64,000 bases of DNA from Halobacillus locisalis (lineage in GTDB: Bacteria; Bacillota; Bacilli; Bacillales; Halobacillaceae): the NCBI RefSeq assembly GCF_013694105.1, contig NZ_JACEFG010000001.1, positions 1,178,001 through 1,242,000 of the forward strand. The letters are read 5' to 3'. Each line of letters starts with the position of its first letter. Within the stretch, counting starts at the first letter, position 1. Below are positions 8,532-16,765 of this stretch, piece after piece. The position numbers and the translations under genes were made by a program. The notes under the pieces are model-generated. The model was not told the origin of the DNA. It was given only the letters and a program-made list of their open reading frames with translations, and searched no databases.

Positions 8532-8675
8532 ATGGAGAAGAAAAAGCAAAATCGCAAAGAAAAAAGCAGGACTGAAGTCCAACCCTTTGATGAAAGCAAG
8601 ATGGAGCCCAAAAGGCTTTCAGACGCTGCTCGAAAAGAGATGGAGTCAGACCAGCATACGGTAGGAGGGTTCTAA
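8532..8675 (+). CDS. 47-residue charged hypothetical protein
   Basis: Short open frame beginning MEKKKQNRKEKSRTEVQPFD and ending SDQHTVGGF, very hydrophilic, with a basic N-terminal half and an acidic C-terminal half. A clear ACAGGAGGGACTT site precedes the ATG by 5 nt, and the stop codon is 2 nt from the next start, which argues for translation. No recognised family. Confidence 0.55.
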   Translation: MEKKKQNRKEKSRTEVQPFDESKMEPKRLSDAARKEMESDQHTVGGF

Positions 8676-8677
8676 CG

Positions 8678-8884
8678 ATGGAAAGAAACCTTTTTGAAAA
8701 TGCTCGTGATGCGGTAAGCCGTTTCACGCAAAACCGTGATGGCGGTCGCAAAGCGAACGAAGAAGATATGCAAGCGGCTAAACAAGCGATTCAATCTGCC
8801 TATAGCCAATGTTCTCAACAAGAGAAACAACAGCTACAGCAATTGGAACAACAGCTTGAGAAACACCATCAAAGTTTGCGATAG
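8678..8884 (+). CDS. small Gln-rich protein, DUF3813-like
   Basis: 68 residues: MERNLFENARDAVSRFTQ at the N-terminus, then a helical, glutamine-rich region (QQEKQQLQQLEQQLEKH) with coiled-coil character. It resembles the small DUF3813 family of Bacillaceae. ATG 8678 follows GGAGGG inside the end of the preceding small gene, so the two are probably co-translated. A strong terminator follows. Function unknown. Confidence 0.65.
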   Translation: MERNLFENARDAVSRFTQNRDGGRKANEEDMQAAKQAIQSAYSQCSQQEKQQLQQLEQQLEKHHQSLR

Positions 8885-8928
8885 TTGATTGGAAATCCTC
8901 TGTGAATGATCGCAGAGATGGACAATCC

Positions 8929-8970
8929 CCACTTCCTCTCACCTATGGGGTGAGAGGAAGTGGTTTTTTT
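8929..8970 (+). terminator. strong terminator
   Basis: 15-bp perfect stem CCACTTCCTCTCACC/GGTGAGAGGAAGTGG with T8 tail, 45 nt after the DUF3813-like gene. Confidence 0.9.
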
Positions 8971-9116
8971 TATTGAAAATGAAAGTGCATTCAGCACTTT
9001 TGGAAGGAATTGTTTTTTTCTTTTTTTCATTCACACTAATTGAACATTAATGAGTTAACTCCGTTAGGTAATGGGTATAGTAGTAGTACCCCTAGAATTT
9101 TTTCTGAAAATTTAGT

Positions 9117-9161
9117 ACAACAAACCTCCCGGTGACTAGTGCCCACCGGGAGGTTTGTTGT
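9117..9161. repeat. perfect 18-bp inverted repeat in a gene-free stretch
   Basis: The gene-free region 8971-9279 holds a perfect 18-bp stem (9117-9134 with 9144-9161, arm ACAACAAACCTCCCGGTG) around a 9-nt loop. It has no T run on either side, so it is not an ordinary terminator, and no convincing gene adjoins it. A weak promoter-like TTAACT-15-TATAGT (9055-9081) lies before it on the plus strand. Confidence 0.6.
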
Positions 9162-9244
9162 GTATTGAACGGCATTTAAAGATCTTTTTGACTTGATTGC
9201 TTCTATGCAACTATACAAGGTGTACATTTCACAATTTTTCACAT

Positions 9245-9277
9245 AAAAACACCCGCAGATATTACTGCGGATGTTTG
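9245..9277 (-). terminator. terminator of the membrane protein gene at 9280
   Basis: Stem AACATCCGCAG/CTGCGGGTGTT followed by TTTTA on the minus strand, a few nt after the stop codon. Confidence 0.8.
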
Positions 9278-9279
9278 AT

Positions 9280-9705
9280 TCACCAAAATCTATAATAGGA
9301 TTTTTTCAACGTGATGGCATATAACACGTGTCCTACGAGCCAGTAGATAATCGCTACGCCATCCGTAAGAGCCGGTGTTTCTTTGATGGCAAGCAAAGTC
9401 AAAGGTACATAAGTCGTCGAAGCCCCTGCGGTAAGGAAAATAGCTAGTCTCCACTGATTTCTTCTCGTGTCCGAAATCCAGTTCTTTAAGACATACACAT
9501 ATAGTACTCCGATGATCCAAGATATGATCATATGAAATAACCATTCCATATAAACCGGCCAATCAATACCACCGATTACAGGAATAAAGTCTACATTCAT
9601 AAGTAAAGTATATATTTTCTTTCCTGTAGCCATTTCGACGAACCACATATATAAGCCTAAGACAATACCTGACAGTGTTCCGATCCAAAGACCCCACCGA
9701 ATCAT
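9280..9705 (-). CDS. four-helix integral membrane protein, unknown
   Basis: 141 residues with four hydrophobic segments (about 4-23, 53-73, 86-106, 115-133) and short charged loops; the sequence starts MIRWGLWIGTLSGIVLGLYM and ends YAITLKKSYYRFW. No catalytic or transport signature recognised; some resemblance to YagU/DUF1440-type proteins is only a general impression. ATG 9705 follows AGGAAGTG. It lies 15 nt after the DUF2785 gene in the same direction, so it is probably its operon partner. Confidence 0.75.
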   Translation of the reverse strand: MIRWGLWIGTLSGIVLGLYMWFVEMATGKKIYTLLMNVDFIPVIGGIDWPVYMEWLFHMIISWIIGVLYVYVLKNWISDTRRNQWRLAIFLTAGASTTYVPLTLLAIKETPALTDGVAIIYWLVGHVLYAITLKKSYYRFW

Positions 9706-9720
9706 AGTCCATTCACTTCC

Positions 9721-10548
9721 TTAATAAGCTTCTTGTTTCCTAAGTTCCCTCAGAAGATTTTCTAAAACCTGCCGAAGCTCTCGATAATCCCCTTCGAGCA
9801 TTCTGAAGTAAAGAGCTCTTAGTAAGTGTTTACTATTATTGATGATGATATCCTCGCGTGGATCTTGCCAGCTTTCACGCTCATACAAGAGCGTCTCCAG
9901 CCACTCTACTCGCTCTGTCGTATTTATCTTCTTAAACATCATGAGTATTGCCGTAACCATGCGCTCTTCTTCATCAAATAAATACGGTTGATCGATCAGA
10001 AATTGTTCTTTAATGACAGGAAGCATTTCTTGGATATGGTGTTCTGAAATTTCATCACAAGCAGCAACATGATAAATCGCATCCGCCGCATGAGCCATAG
10101 CATGAGCCCAGCCTTTCTTCTCCACATATCCTCTGTGATCCATTTCCTGCTGCATATATTTCTTCAAGTTCTCCCATACCCTCAACACTTCTTCTTCTTT
10201 CAGGAATGGGTCATGGCGATGCTTTTCGATGATAGGAGGAATCAATAATACGGAAAAACTGCGTTTGAATACAGCATCTTCTTCTCTTTTAGATGTCCCT
10301 ATTCGATAAAATAAGTAATTTTTATTCAGAATCGATTGAAGGATATTTTTGAGCTGATCTTCGTTATAATACCCGCGTTCGATAAACGTCGTAAAAATAG
10401 AATGGATGAGCTCATCTCTCAGAACAGGGTGGATCGATCCGATTTTTTGTAACATCATCGTCGTCAACTCTTGCAAGTTCTGATTCTCTGGAACTTGAAA
10501 GTCATTATCTTTGATTGGTTGCAACACGTCAATAAGTCGAGATTCCAT
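9721..10548 (-). CDS. DUF2785 domain protein
   Basis: 275-residue soluble, helix-rich protein. The segment KKGWAHAMAHAADAIYHVAACDE around residue 145 and the repeat-like helices after it match the DUF2785 family of Bacillaceae. No catalytic motif, signal peptide or membrane segment is seen; helical repeats suggest a scaffold or binding role, which is inference. Start ATG 10548 follows TAGGAGGTG. Probably co-transcribed with the downstream membrane protein. Confidence 0.75.
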   Translation of the reverse strand: MESRLIDVLQPIKDNDFQVPENQNLQELTTMMLQKIGSIHPVLRDELIHSIFTTFIERGYYNEDQLKNILQSILNKNYLFYRIGTSKREEDAVFKRSFSVLLIPPIIEKHRHDPFLKEEEVLRVWENLKKYMQQEMDHRGYVEKKGWAHAMAHAADAIYHVAACDEISEHHIQEMLPVIKEQFLIDQPYLFDEEERMVTAILMMFKKINTTERVEWLETLLYERESWQDPREDIIINNSKHLLRALYFRMLEGDYRELRQVLENLLRELRKQEAY

Positions 10549-10677
10549 CAGGCACCTCCTAAAGTGATACTATTGTAACACAGGTGAAGAACTTTCTAAT
10601 ATGTTCAACACTTATAGTTTTTGCTCGATCGATTTTCTGCTAAAATAAGAAGAGATGTTACAGAGGAGGATACGAAT

Positions 10678-10941
10678 ATGACAATACAAGTACAAGAAAC
10701 ACCAAATCCGAATGCACGTAAGTTCACGACAGAATCTATGATCTTCAAAGGAGATGGCAGTGTCTCTGTCATGCCAGGTCAAACGAGTGAATATGACATT
10801 ATGAATGAATTGATGAACCTTGATGGTGTAGACAATGTTTTCGGCTTCCAAAACTTTATCACCATTAACAAGCTACCTAATGCAGACTGGGATGAGCTTA
10901 CACCAAAAGTTAAAGAAACTGTTGAGAATCACGGCTATTAA
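10678..10941 (+). CDS. standalone Nfu N-terminal domain protein
   Basis: 87 residues matching the Nfu/NifU N-terminal domain (Nfu_N): VQETPNPNARKF at the start, then GFQNFITINKLPNADWDEL. The C-terminal CxxC cluster-binding domain of full Nfu is absent, as in the short Bacillales proteins of this type. Presumably an accessory of iron-sulfur cluster delivery. ATG 10678 follows GAGGAGGATACG; an in-frame upstream ATG at 10621 lacks a site. A strong terminator follows. Confidence 0.85.
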   Translation: MTIQVQETPNPNARKFTTESMIFKGDGSVSVMPGQTSEYDIMNELMNLDGVDNVFGFQNFITINKLPNADWDELTPKVKETVENHGY

Positions 10942-10942
10942 A

Positions 10943-10980
10943 AACAAAAGCCGCCACAATAAAATGTGGCGGCTTTTGTT
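10943..10980. terminator. bidirectional terminator
   Basis: 13-bp stem AAAAGCCGCCACA/TGTGGCGGCTTTT between the convergent Nfu_N gene and the lipoprotein gene ending at 10986. Confidence 0.9.
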
Positions 10981-10985
10981 ATATC

Positions 10986-11897
10986 TTATTCTTCTGGTTG
11001 AATGCTTTCAAGCGGGATGTAATTGACGTTAGTGGGCTTCCCGCCTTTTGCACTTTCTTCAAAAATCGACATGGTTACGGTGCCGAACTCGGGTAGCTTT
11101 TCTTCAGGAATGGATACTTCAATTTCAAAGGCAGACCAAGAAGGTGCTCCTTCATCTACTTGAACAGCTGTCGGTTCTACGATCATATTGTGACCATCTT
11201 CAATGCTATACATAAAGGAACCTTCAAATACACGCGCTTCCCCTGATACCACATAAGATCCGTTCTGTCCGGATACTTTGATTTCACGGAAAGCTTGACC
11301 GTCTCCTTCAAACTCTTTTACCTCTTCCTCTTTCGTCTCTTCTTCCTCTTTTACTTCTTCTTCAGTTTCTGCTTCAATCGTAAAGGATTGAGTAACCTCG
11401 AATGGATTCGCTTCAACAGATTGATCGTTGATCGTGTCTACGAGGAAAGTAAACGTAGCTTCGTATTCACCAGGCTCCGCGCCTGTCCATGTTTCAGAAG
11501 CTGTAAGAGTTTCTCCATTGGCCAACTCTTCTGTTGTCATCTCTTGTGTGAACATTTTATCAGCAGAGAACGTGTAGACATTTTCTCCGTCAGCGTTCGT
11601 TACTTGAATTTCATATTTTTGACTGGATGTGAACCCTAAAATAACTGCTTCTTCACCATCGTTTGTTAAGGAGAAATCAAAGTTTGCTGCTGTTCCATCT
11701 GTCTCAACGGTTGCATCCATAGTGACTTGGTCAATCAAGGCATCCATATCAACTTCTGGTTCTTGATTTTCTACTACTTCTTCTTCCGGCTGGTCTTCTG
11801 TTCCTTCTCCATTTGCTTCATCCATTTCTCCGTCCGTTGCACACGCTGCTAACATCAAGACGATGACCCCCATCATCATGGCAAACCACTTCTTCAT
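10986..11897 (-). CDS. lipoprotein with BsuPI and Gmad2-like domains
   Basis: 303-residue secreted lipoprotein: signal peptide with lipobox LAAC (Cys near 19), an acidic linker (about 20-55), a BsuPI domain (about 60-155; ATVETDGTAANFDFSLTNDG, YTFSADKMFTQEM, WTGAEPGEYEATF), a second acidic linker rich in E and K (about 172-196), then a Gmad2-type immunoglobulin-like domain (about 203-300; VSGQNGSYVVSGEARVFEGS, VTMSIFEESAKGG). In B. subtilis the BsuPI domain is the free intracellular proteinase inhibitor Ipi, encoded in the same neighbourhood as yitS/yitT; here the domain is exported and fused. Target unknown. Confidence 0.85.
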   Translation of the reverse strand: MKKWFAMMMGVIVLMLAACATDGEMDEANGEGTEDQPEEEVVENQEPEVDMDALIDQVTMDATVETDGTAANFDFSLTNDGEEAVILGFTSSQKYEIQVTNADGENVYTFSADKMFTQEMTTEELANGETLTASETWTGAEPGEYEATFTFLVDTINDQSVEANPFEVTQSFTIEAETEEEVKEEEETKEEEVKEFEGDGQAFREIKVSGQNGSYVVSGEARVFEGSFMYSIEDGHNMIVEPTAVQVDEGAPSWSAFEIEVSIPEEKLPEFGTVTMSIFEESAKGGKPTNVNYIPLESIQPEE

Positions 11898-11958
11898 ATC
11901 GCCACTCCTCTTTTTCTAAATTTGTTCTATTAGTCGTTTTTCTAACAAAAAGGTTACA

Positions 11959-12810
11959 TCATTGATCATCTTTTCGAAAGAATCCAAAGATACCTGTCGT
12001 TTGGACGATATTTGTGAAAGCATTTGGATCCACTTCTGAGATGACATGTTGTAAACCGTAAAGCTCATAACGCGTAATGACCATCACCAACATGTTCTTA
12101 TCTTCTTGCGTAAATGCTCCTTTCGCAGGTAATGTCGTGATCCCACGGACCATCTGGGCATGAATGGCCTTCTCGAGTTCCGGTGCCTTTGTCGTAATGA
12201 TCATGGCCGTCAACTTCTCATGTCGAGTATGAACGGCATCAATCACACGCGTCGTCACATACAAAGTCAATAATGTGTACAAGGCATTCTCTGGTTCGTA
12301 TAGTAAACCAGCTACGACAATGATCGCACTGTTAATCATTAAGAAGTAAATACCGATCGGACGATCCTTCATTCTTGAAAGAACCATCGCAATGATATCC
12401 AAACCTCCTGTAGAAGCACCCCACTTCAACGTGATTCCGACACCGACACCACCGATCACGCCACCAAACACGGCGTTCAGAATGATATCTTCAGACAATT
12501 GTTGAACTGGAATAAGTTCCAGGAACAATGTCGTAAAGGCGACGGATACCACACTGTAAACGGTAAAGCCTTTCCCTACCTTATACCAGCCCAATATAGC
12601 GACTGGAATGTTAAGTATGAATAGAATGAGACCCGTACTGATCCCAGGAACACCTAAGAAATCGGTTAAGATACTTGTAATGAGCTGGGCGGTTCCTGTA
12701 AACCCGCTTGCATATACGTTAGCTTCGATTAAGAATAGGTTCAGTGATACAGCATTAAGTATTGCACCAAGTAGAACGATTAAAATACGTTTTATTTCGA
12801 CAGTAAACAA
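11959..12810 (-). CDS. yitT: YitT-family membrane protein (DUF161 + DUF2179)
   Basis: About 283 residues: five to six hydrophobic segments over the first ~190 residues, including the family signature ASGFTGTAQLI and KWGASTGGLDIIAM, then a cytosolic DUF2179 domain (HTRHEKLTAMIITTKAPELEKAI and TRYELYGLQHVISEVDPNAF). TTG 12810 is the preferred start since GGGAGG precedes it by 7 nt; the upstream GTG 12852 has no binding site. Transported substrate unknown. Divergent from the DegV gene, as yitT beside yitS in B. subtilis. Confidence 0.85.
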   Translation of the reverse strand: MFTVEIKRILIVLLGAILNAVSLNLFLIEANVYASGFTGTAQLITSILTDFLGVPGISTGLILFILNIPVAILGWYKVGKGFTVYSVVSVAFTTLFLELIPVQQLSEDIILNAVFGGVIGGVGVGITLKWGASTGGLDIIAMVLSRMKDRPIGIYFLMINSAIIVVAGLLYEPENALYTLLTLYVTTRVIDAVHTRHEKLTAMIITTKAPELEKAIHAQMVRGITTLPAKGAFTQEDKNMLVMVITRYELYGLQHVISEVDPNAFTNIVQTTGIFGFFRKDDQ

Positions 12811-12973
12811 GAAAAAACCTCCCAAGAAACCTCGTCTATTCTGTTTTATCACCAGCTGATGGTAAAATCAAGCGGTGAATAAAGATTCTTACAATTAAAA
12901 TACGATTACTTTGACTAACTGAGAGATTGTGCCTAAACTAAAAGAAAGAAATCTAAAACAGAAGGTGACTTTA

Positions 12974-13834
12974 ATGAATGTTCAAATCCTGTGTGATTCA
13001 GCATCCGATTTATCTAAAGAAACTCTAGAAGCTCTTTCAGTGAAATCCGTCCCTCTCCGCGTAACTATTGATGGTGAGGAGTACGAAGACGGACGTACCA
13101 TTTCCCCTCATCAAGTGTATGAAAAAATGAGAAACGGTGGAGCGCCCAAAACGTCTCAAGTATCACCTCAAGCTTTCCAAGAAACATTCACAGCTTTTGC
13201 AGAAAGAGATCAACCCTTTATTTATTTCGCCTTTTCCTCAGAACTTTCCGGAACATATCAGACCGCAAAGATGGTAGAGAAAGAAGTAAAAGATCAATAT
13301 CCGAATGCTCGGTTTGACGTGGTGGATACGGAAGCTGCGTCACTCGGTTATGGCCTCGTCGTCATGCGAGCAGCAGAGCGAGCTATGGAAGGCGCGACCT
13401 ATGAAGACGTGTTTGAGATCGGAACCTATCATGCCAAGCATATGGAGCACATTTTCACTGTTGATGATTTGGAGTACTTGTACCGCGGAGGCCGAGTGAG
13501 CAAGACAGCAGCATTTGTCGGTAGTTTGCTGAAAATCAAACCTTTGTTACATATGGAGAGCGGAAAGCTCATTCCTCTTGAAAAAATCAGAGGCTCAAAG
13601 AAAGTATTCAAACGAATGGTGGAAGTGATGGGTGAGCGGGGCGAAGAGTTGGAAAAGCAACGAATTGCCATCAGCCATGGAGATAACCTGGATTCTGCTC
13701 AACAGCTAGCAGAAATGATTAAAGATGAGTATGGAACAGATAATATACACATCGACCTTATTGGTTCATCGATTGGCGCACACGCAGGCCCAGGCACGAT
13801 TGCCTTGTTCTTTTTAAATCAACCCTATAAATAA
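12974..13834 (+). CDS. yitS: DegV-family fatty-acid-binding protein (YitS)
   Basis: 286-residue DegV fold protein; homologues bind a fatty acid and, as FakB, present it to the kinase FakA for phosphorylation. Key features: CDSASDLS at the N-terminus, the SSELSGTYQTA lipid-headgroup loop around residue 93, DDLEYLYRGGRVSK around residue 165, and GSSIGAHAGPGT near the end. Start ATG 12974 follows GAAGGTGAC; the longer frame from 12929 lacks a site. FakB function is family inference. Confidence 0.9.
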   Translation: MNVQILCDSASDLSKETLEALSVKSVPLRVTIDGEEYEDGRTISPHQVYEKMRNGGAPKTSQVSPQAFQETFTAFAERDQPFIYFAFSSELSGTYQTAKMVEKEVKDQYPNARFDVVDTEAASLGYGLVVMRAAERAMEGATYEDVFEIGTYHAKHMEHIFTVDDLEYLYRGGRVSKTAAFVGSLLKIKPLLHMESGKLIPLEKIRGSKKVFKRMVEVMGERGEELEKQRIAISHGDNLDSAQQLAEMIKDEYGTDNIHIDLIGSSIGAHAGPGTIALFFLNQPYK

Positions 13835-13898
13835 ATATTCCCTACTGAGCGTAACCTAACCCTCTTTGAAGCGTCTAACTTCTAAAGGGGGTTATTTT

Positions 13899-14810
13899 AT
13901 GAAAAAAATAACGGTGTGGCTTTTCATCGTTCTTCTTTCTGCCTTTCTAGCAGCTTGTAGCAATGATACTCAAGAGCAAGGGGACGAATCGTCTGAGGGA
14001 AATACAGAAGAAACGAGTGCAGACCAAAGTGATTCAGAAAATAAAACAAACGGACTATCGGAAGCACCGCCCAATCAAGATGTGGCAAGTGAAGAATCCA
14101 GCATGATCGACAACACTGACGGGCGAATGCTCATTTATAATGCCGTAATCGAGCTTGAAACAGAAGACTATGATCAGTTCAGGCAGCAATTAGATGAGCG
14201 GATGGCAGCAAATGAAGCATATATTGTGGAAGCGAGCATATCGAAGAGAGAAAATAATCGCCGACAAGGACAGATCCGCCTTAGAGTCCCACAATCAAAC
14301 TTCGAGAACCTACTGGGCGGTTTTGAAGAGATCAGCGAATCGATCTTATCCCAAAACGTTACCGGTCGTGACGTGACAGAGGAATACGTCGATTTGGAAT
14401 CGAGGTTATCGGCAAAAGAGAAAATTGAATCTCGTTTACTTACGTTTCTGGAGGAAGCAGAAGCGACGGATTCTCTACTGAAGATTTCTCAAGATTTAGA
14501 GCGTGTTCAATCAGAAATCGAAGTACTTAAAGGGAAAATGAATTACTTACAAAACCAAAGTGATTTTTCTACCATCACCCTACAAGTGACTGAGACGAAG
14601 GTAGTTGTCCCGGATGTCGGAGGTACTTCTCTGAATACGTGGGAAAAGACAAAGCAGGCTTTCGCGAGTTCTTTGAATGGATTGACCACATTCGTATCAT
14701 GGACAATTGTTACACTAATCGGTTATTCACCCATCTTTATTCCGATCACTTTCATCATTGTCCTGATTTGGTACATCAAAAGAAGAAGACGATTAAAGGC
14801 TGGTTCATAG
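13899..14810 (+). CDS. DUF4349 lipoprotein with C-terminal membrane anchor
   Basis: 303 residues: signal peptide with lipobox FLAAC (Cys near 20), a low-complexity acidic/Ser/Thr linker, then a DUF4349 domain (RMLIYNAVIELETEDYDQF to FSTITLQVTE) containing an antiparallel coiled coil (roughly 150-215; VDLESRLSAKEKIESRL and DLERVQSEIEVLKGKM), and one membrane helix near the C-terminus with a basic cytosolic tail (IKRRRRLKAGS). Start ATG 13899 follows AAAGGGGG. Function unknown; envelope role inferred from topology. Confidence 0.85.
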   Translation: MKKITVWLFIVLLSAFLAACSNDTQEQGDESSEGNTEETSADQSDSENKTNGLSEAPPNQDVASEESSMIDNTDGRMLIYNAVIELETEDYDQFRQQLDERMAANEAYIVEASISKRENNRRQGQIRLRVPQSNFENLLGGFEEISESILSQNVTGRDVTEEYVDLESRLSAKEKIESRLLTFLEEAEATDSLLKISQDLERVQSEIEVLKGKMNYLQNQSDFSTITLQVTETKVVVPDVGGTSLNTWEKTKQAFASSLNGLTTFVSWTIVTLIGYSPIFIPITFIIVLIWYIKRRRRLKAGS

Positions 14811-14848
14811 ACAATAAAACGATAACACACAAATTGGAATAAAAAGTT

Positions 14849-14881
14849 AAAAAAGCACTCTCATCAAAAGAGTGCTTTTTC
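14849..14881. terminator. bidirectional terminator
   Basis: 12-bp stem AAAAAGCACTCT/AGAGTGCTTTTT between the convergent DUF4349 gene and the GH13-like gene. Confidence 0.9.
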
Positions 14882-16375
14882 TTAGTTTTTTCGATTCTTA
14901 ATACTGATCGCTGTCACAGCAAATACAAACAGGCCGAGTACGCCTCCGACAAAACCGATAAACAACCAGTTAAAACCTTTGTCAGGTTCGATGATGAAAA
15001 CATCAGCCGTTTCACGTTCCATGCCTAATCGATATGTACCATCCGATTGTTGACGTACGATGCCATCTTGCAATAAGCCACGCATTTGCTGATCATCTTT
15101 CAATGTATCAATTTCAGTAACCCTCGTTTTTTCAGCATTGTTAATGGCAATTAACATCGTTTCATCTTGAAAAGTACGCTGATAGACCGCTAGTCCACCT
15201 TCGTTGTGAAGTTGCTGGAAGTCTCCACGAGTCAAGGCGGGAAACTGGTCTCTCATCGACGTTAATGTTTCAATTCGTTGCTTTATTTGTTCATCGCTTT
15301 TCTTAAAATTCATCATGGGGATGTCGCCAATGTTCCCTCCATCATCGAGAGGTACTTCTGTTCCGTAGTTCATGACAGGTACGCCTGGCGATGTGAACAG
15401 ATAGGTCAACGCAAGCTTCCAACGTGTGACAGGGTTATGACCCTCTACCACAGATAAATGGGTGAAGCGTTGATTGGTTCCATCATCAATGGAGTGAAAT
15501 GCTTGATAATCACCAGAAAAACGTTCTTGGTTTTGTTCATAAATGTTATAAAGGTCTGCTAAGGAGTCGGTAGGCTGCTTGAATGTGCTCCGAATCGTTT
15601 CCTGATAAGACTCATCAGCAAATCCATCTATCGTCCCCTCACTTACTAATTCGTCTTCAGGCAACGTATTTGTGAATAATAGAAATTCAGGACTTTGTAC
15701 TTCCTCAGAAAGCGCCTTATACAACGATTGATCAACATTGGAGGATGTTTGTAGGCGAAAGCCGTCTATGCCTGTTTCTTCCGACCAATAAGCTGCCGTT
15801 TCGGTTAAGTAACCCCTGACATCAGGTTGACTTGTATCAAGTTCAGGTAAACCTTGTTGCCAGGTGTTTGTTGTCGATGCCTCTGACTCCCCTAAGAACC
15901 AGCTCGCTTTATCCGGATCTGACACCCAAGGATGATCATCAGATACATAACTTACAGGAAACTCAAAAATGACTTTCATATCCTTTGCATGTGCTTCTTC
16001 CACTAATCGCTTGGCATCTGCCATGGTACCGAAATGTTCTTCCACTGAACGAAAATCATCAACCCAATAGCCATGGTATCCGTTTTCAGAATTACTCATA
16101 ATGGGTGAAAGTTCGACCGCCGTAAACCCTAACTCTTTCACATAGTCCAACTTATCAATAACCCCCTGAAGGTCTCCACCATGGTAAGAATCTGGATCAT
16201 TCGGGTCAACTGGGACATCGTTGCCTGTATCACCGTTCATGAAACGATCGACTTTGAGTTTATAAACACTCTCGTCTTGCCATAATCGGTCCGTTCGTTC
16301 TGCTGCGGTTACTTGTATCGAAGTGGCAAGTACCGTCAGGATGATCATGAGAAGAATCATTAATTTCCTCATCAT
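14882..16375 (-). CDS. membrane-anchored GH13-like protein, catalytic residues missing
   Basis: 497 residues: signal peptide (cleavage near VTAAE, residue 25), an alpha-amylase-type (beta/alpha)8 domain (about 30-390), a small C-terminal beta domain, and a membrane helix at about 468-490. Early GH13 features are intact (YKLKVDRFMNGD, YHGGDLQGVIDKLDYVKELG). The four GH13 catalytic regions are not: region I reads IFEFPVSYVSD instead of DxxxNH, region II GIDGFRLQTSS where GFRxD carries the nucleophile, region III FLLFTNTLPED without the acid/base Glu, and region IV HSIDDGTNQRF without the His-Asp. It is probably a non-hydrolytic glucan-binding surface protein. ATG 16375 or 16372 follows AGGAGG. 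Confidence 0.85.
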   Translation of the reverse strand: MMRKLMILLMIILTVLATSIQVTAAERTDRLWQDESVYKLKVDRFMNGDTGNDVPVDPNDPDSYHGGDLQGVIDKLDYVKELGFTAVELSPIMSNSENGYHGYWVDDFRSVEEHFGTMADAKRLVEEAHAKDMKVIFEFPVSYVSDDHPWVSDPDKASWFLGESEASTTNTWQQGLPELDTSQPDVRGYLTETAAYWSEETGIDGFRLQTSSNVDQSLYKALSEEVQSPEFLLFTNTLPEDELVSEGTIDGFADESYQETIRSTFKQPTDSLADLYNIYEQNQERFSGDYQAFHSIDDGTNQRFTHLSVVEGHNPVTRWKLALTYLFTSPGVPVMNYGTEVPLDDGGNIGDIPMMNFKKSDEQIKQRIETLTSMRDQFPALTRGDFQQLHNEGGLAVYQRTFQDETMLIAINNAEKTRVTEIDTLKDDQQMRGLLQDGIVRQQSDGTYRLGMERETADVFIIEPDKGFNWLFIGFVGGVLGLFVFAVTAISIKNRKN

Positions 16376-16537
16376 CCGTCCTCCTTCTATCTCTTTATGG
16401 ATTCTCGTATCGTATGCTAACCCTTCTAGAGTATCGCTTGGAGGCTACCAGAGTCAATTGCATTTGTTGGTTTTGACTTAGAATACATAAAATGCTCACA
16501 TTTAATTCAGGAATCTACCTGCTCTCCCCTCCATGTA

Positions 16538-16709
16538 TCGGATGAACGGACCACAATTCGGACATTTATCTAAGCGATCCGGACAACAGATGCACGATAT
16601 CAGACATCCACCTGCTCATTTCGGACAAGCGACCTTCTATATCGGACATTTCTCTCTAATTCGGACAAGAGCTACACTTTATCGGACATTTACTCAGCCT
16701 ATTCAGACC
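16538..16709. repeat. 21-nt phased TCGGACA repeat array
   Basis: The 390-nt gap between the GH13-like gene and the asparagine synthase gene contains nine copies of TCGGACA or close variants at 16538, 16558, 16579, 16600, 16621, 16642, 16661, 16682 and 16703. Spacing is 21 nt except for one 20 and one 19. Only the heptamer and a few neighbouring bases are kept; the intervening bases differ. A frame runs through on the plus strand but has no ribosome binding site. The array lies 160-330 nt upstream of the GH13-like gene. Confidence 0.8.
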
Positions 16710-16724
16710 GAAGTTACTACAATC

Positions 16725-16760
16725 ATGAAAAAACCATATCAGTCTAGGACCGATATGGTG
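16725..16760 (-). terminator. terminator of the asparagine synthase gene
   Basis: Stem ACCATATC/GATATGGT followed by TTTTTT on the minus strand, just after the stop codon at 16766. Confidence 0.8.
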
Positions 16761-16765
16761 AGAGG

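Noticed and set aside
9036-9242. 68-codon minus-strand frame across the perfect hairpin.
   Set aside because: It encodes through the stem-loop, lacks a ribosome site and has cysteine-rich, non-protein-like composition.
12811-12852. Longer yitT start at GTG 12852.
   Set aside because: No binding site precedes it, whereas GGGAGG sits at the right distance from TTG 12810 within the extension.
16538-16709. The regular TCGGACA spacing suggested a CRISPR-like array.
   Set aside because: The repeated unit is only about 7 bp, the period is 21 nt, and there are no long identical repeats with unique 30-nt spacers or cas genes.
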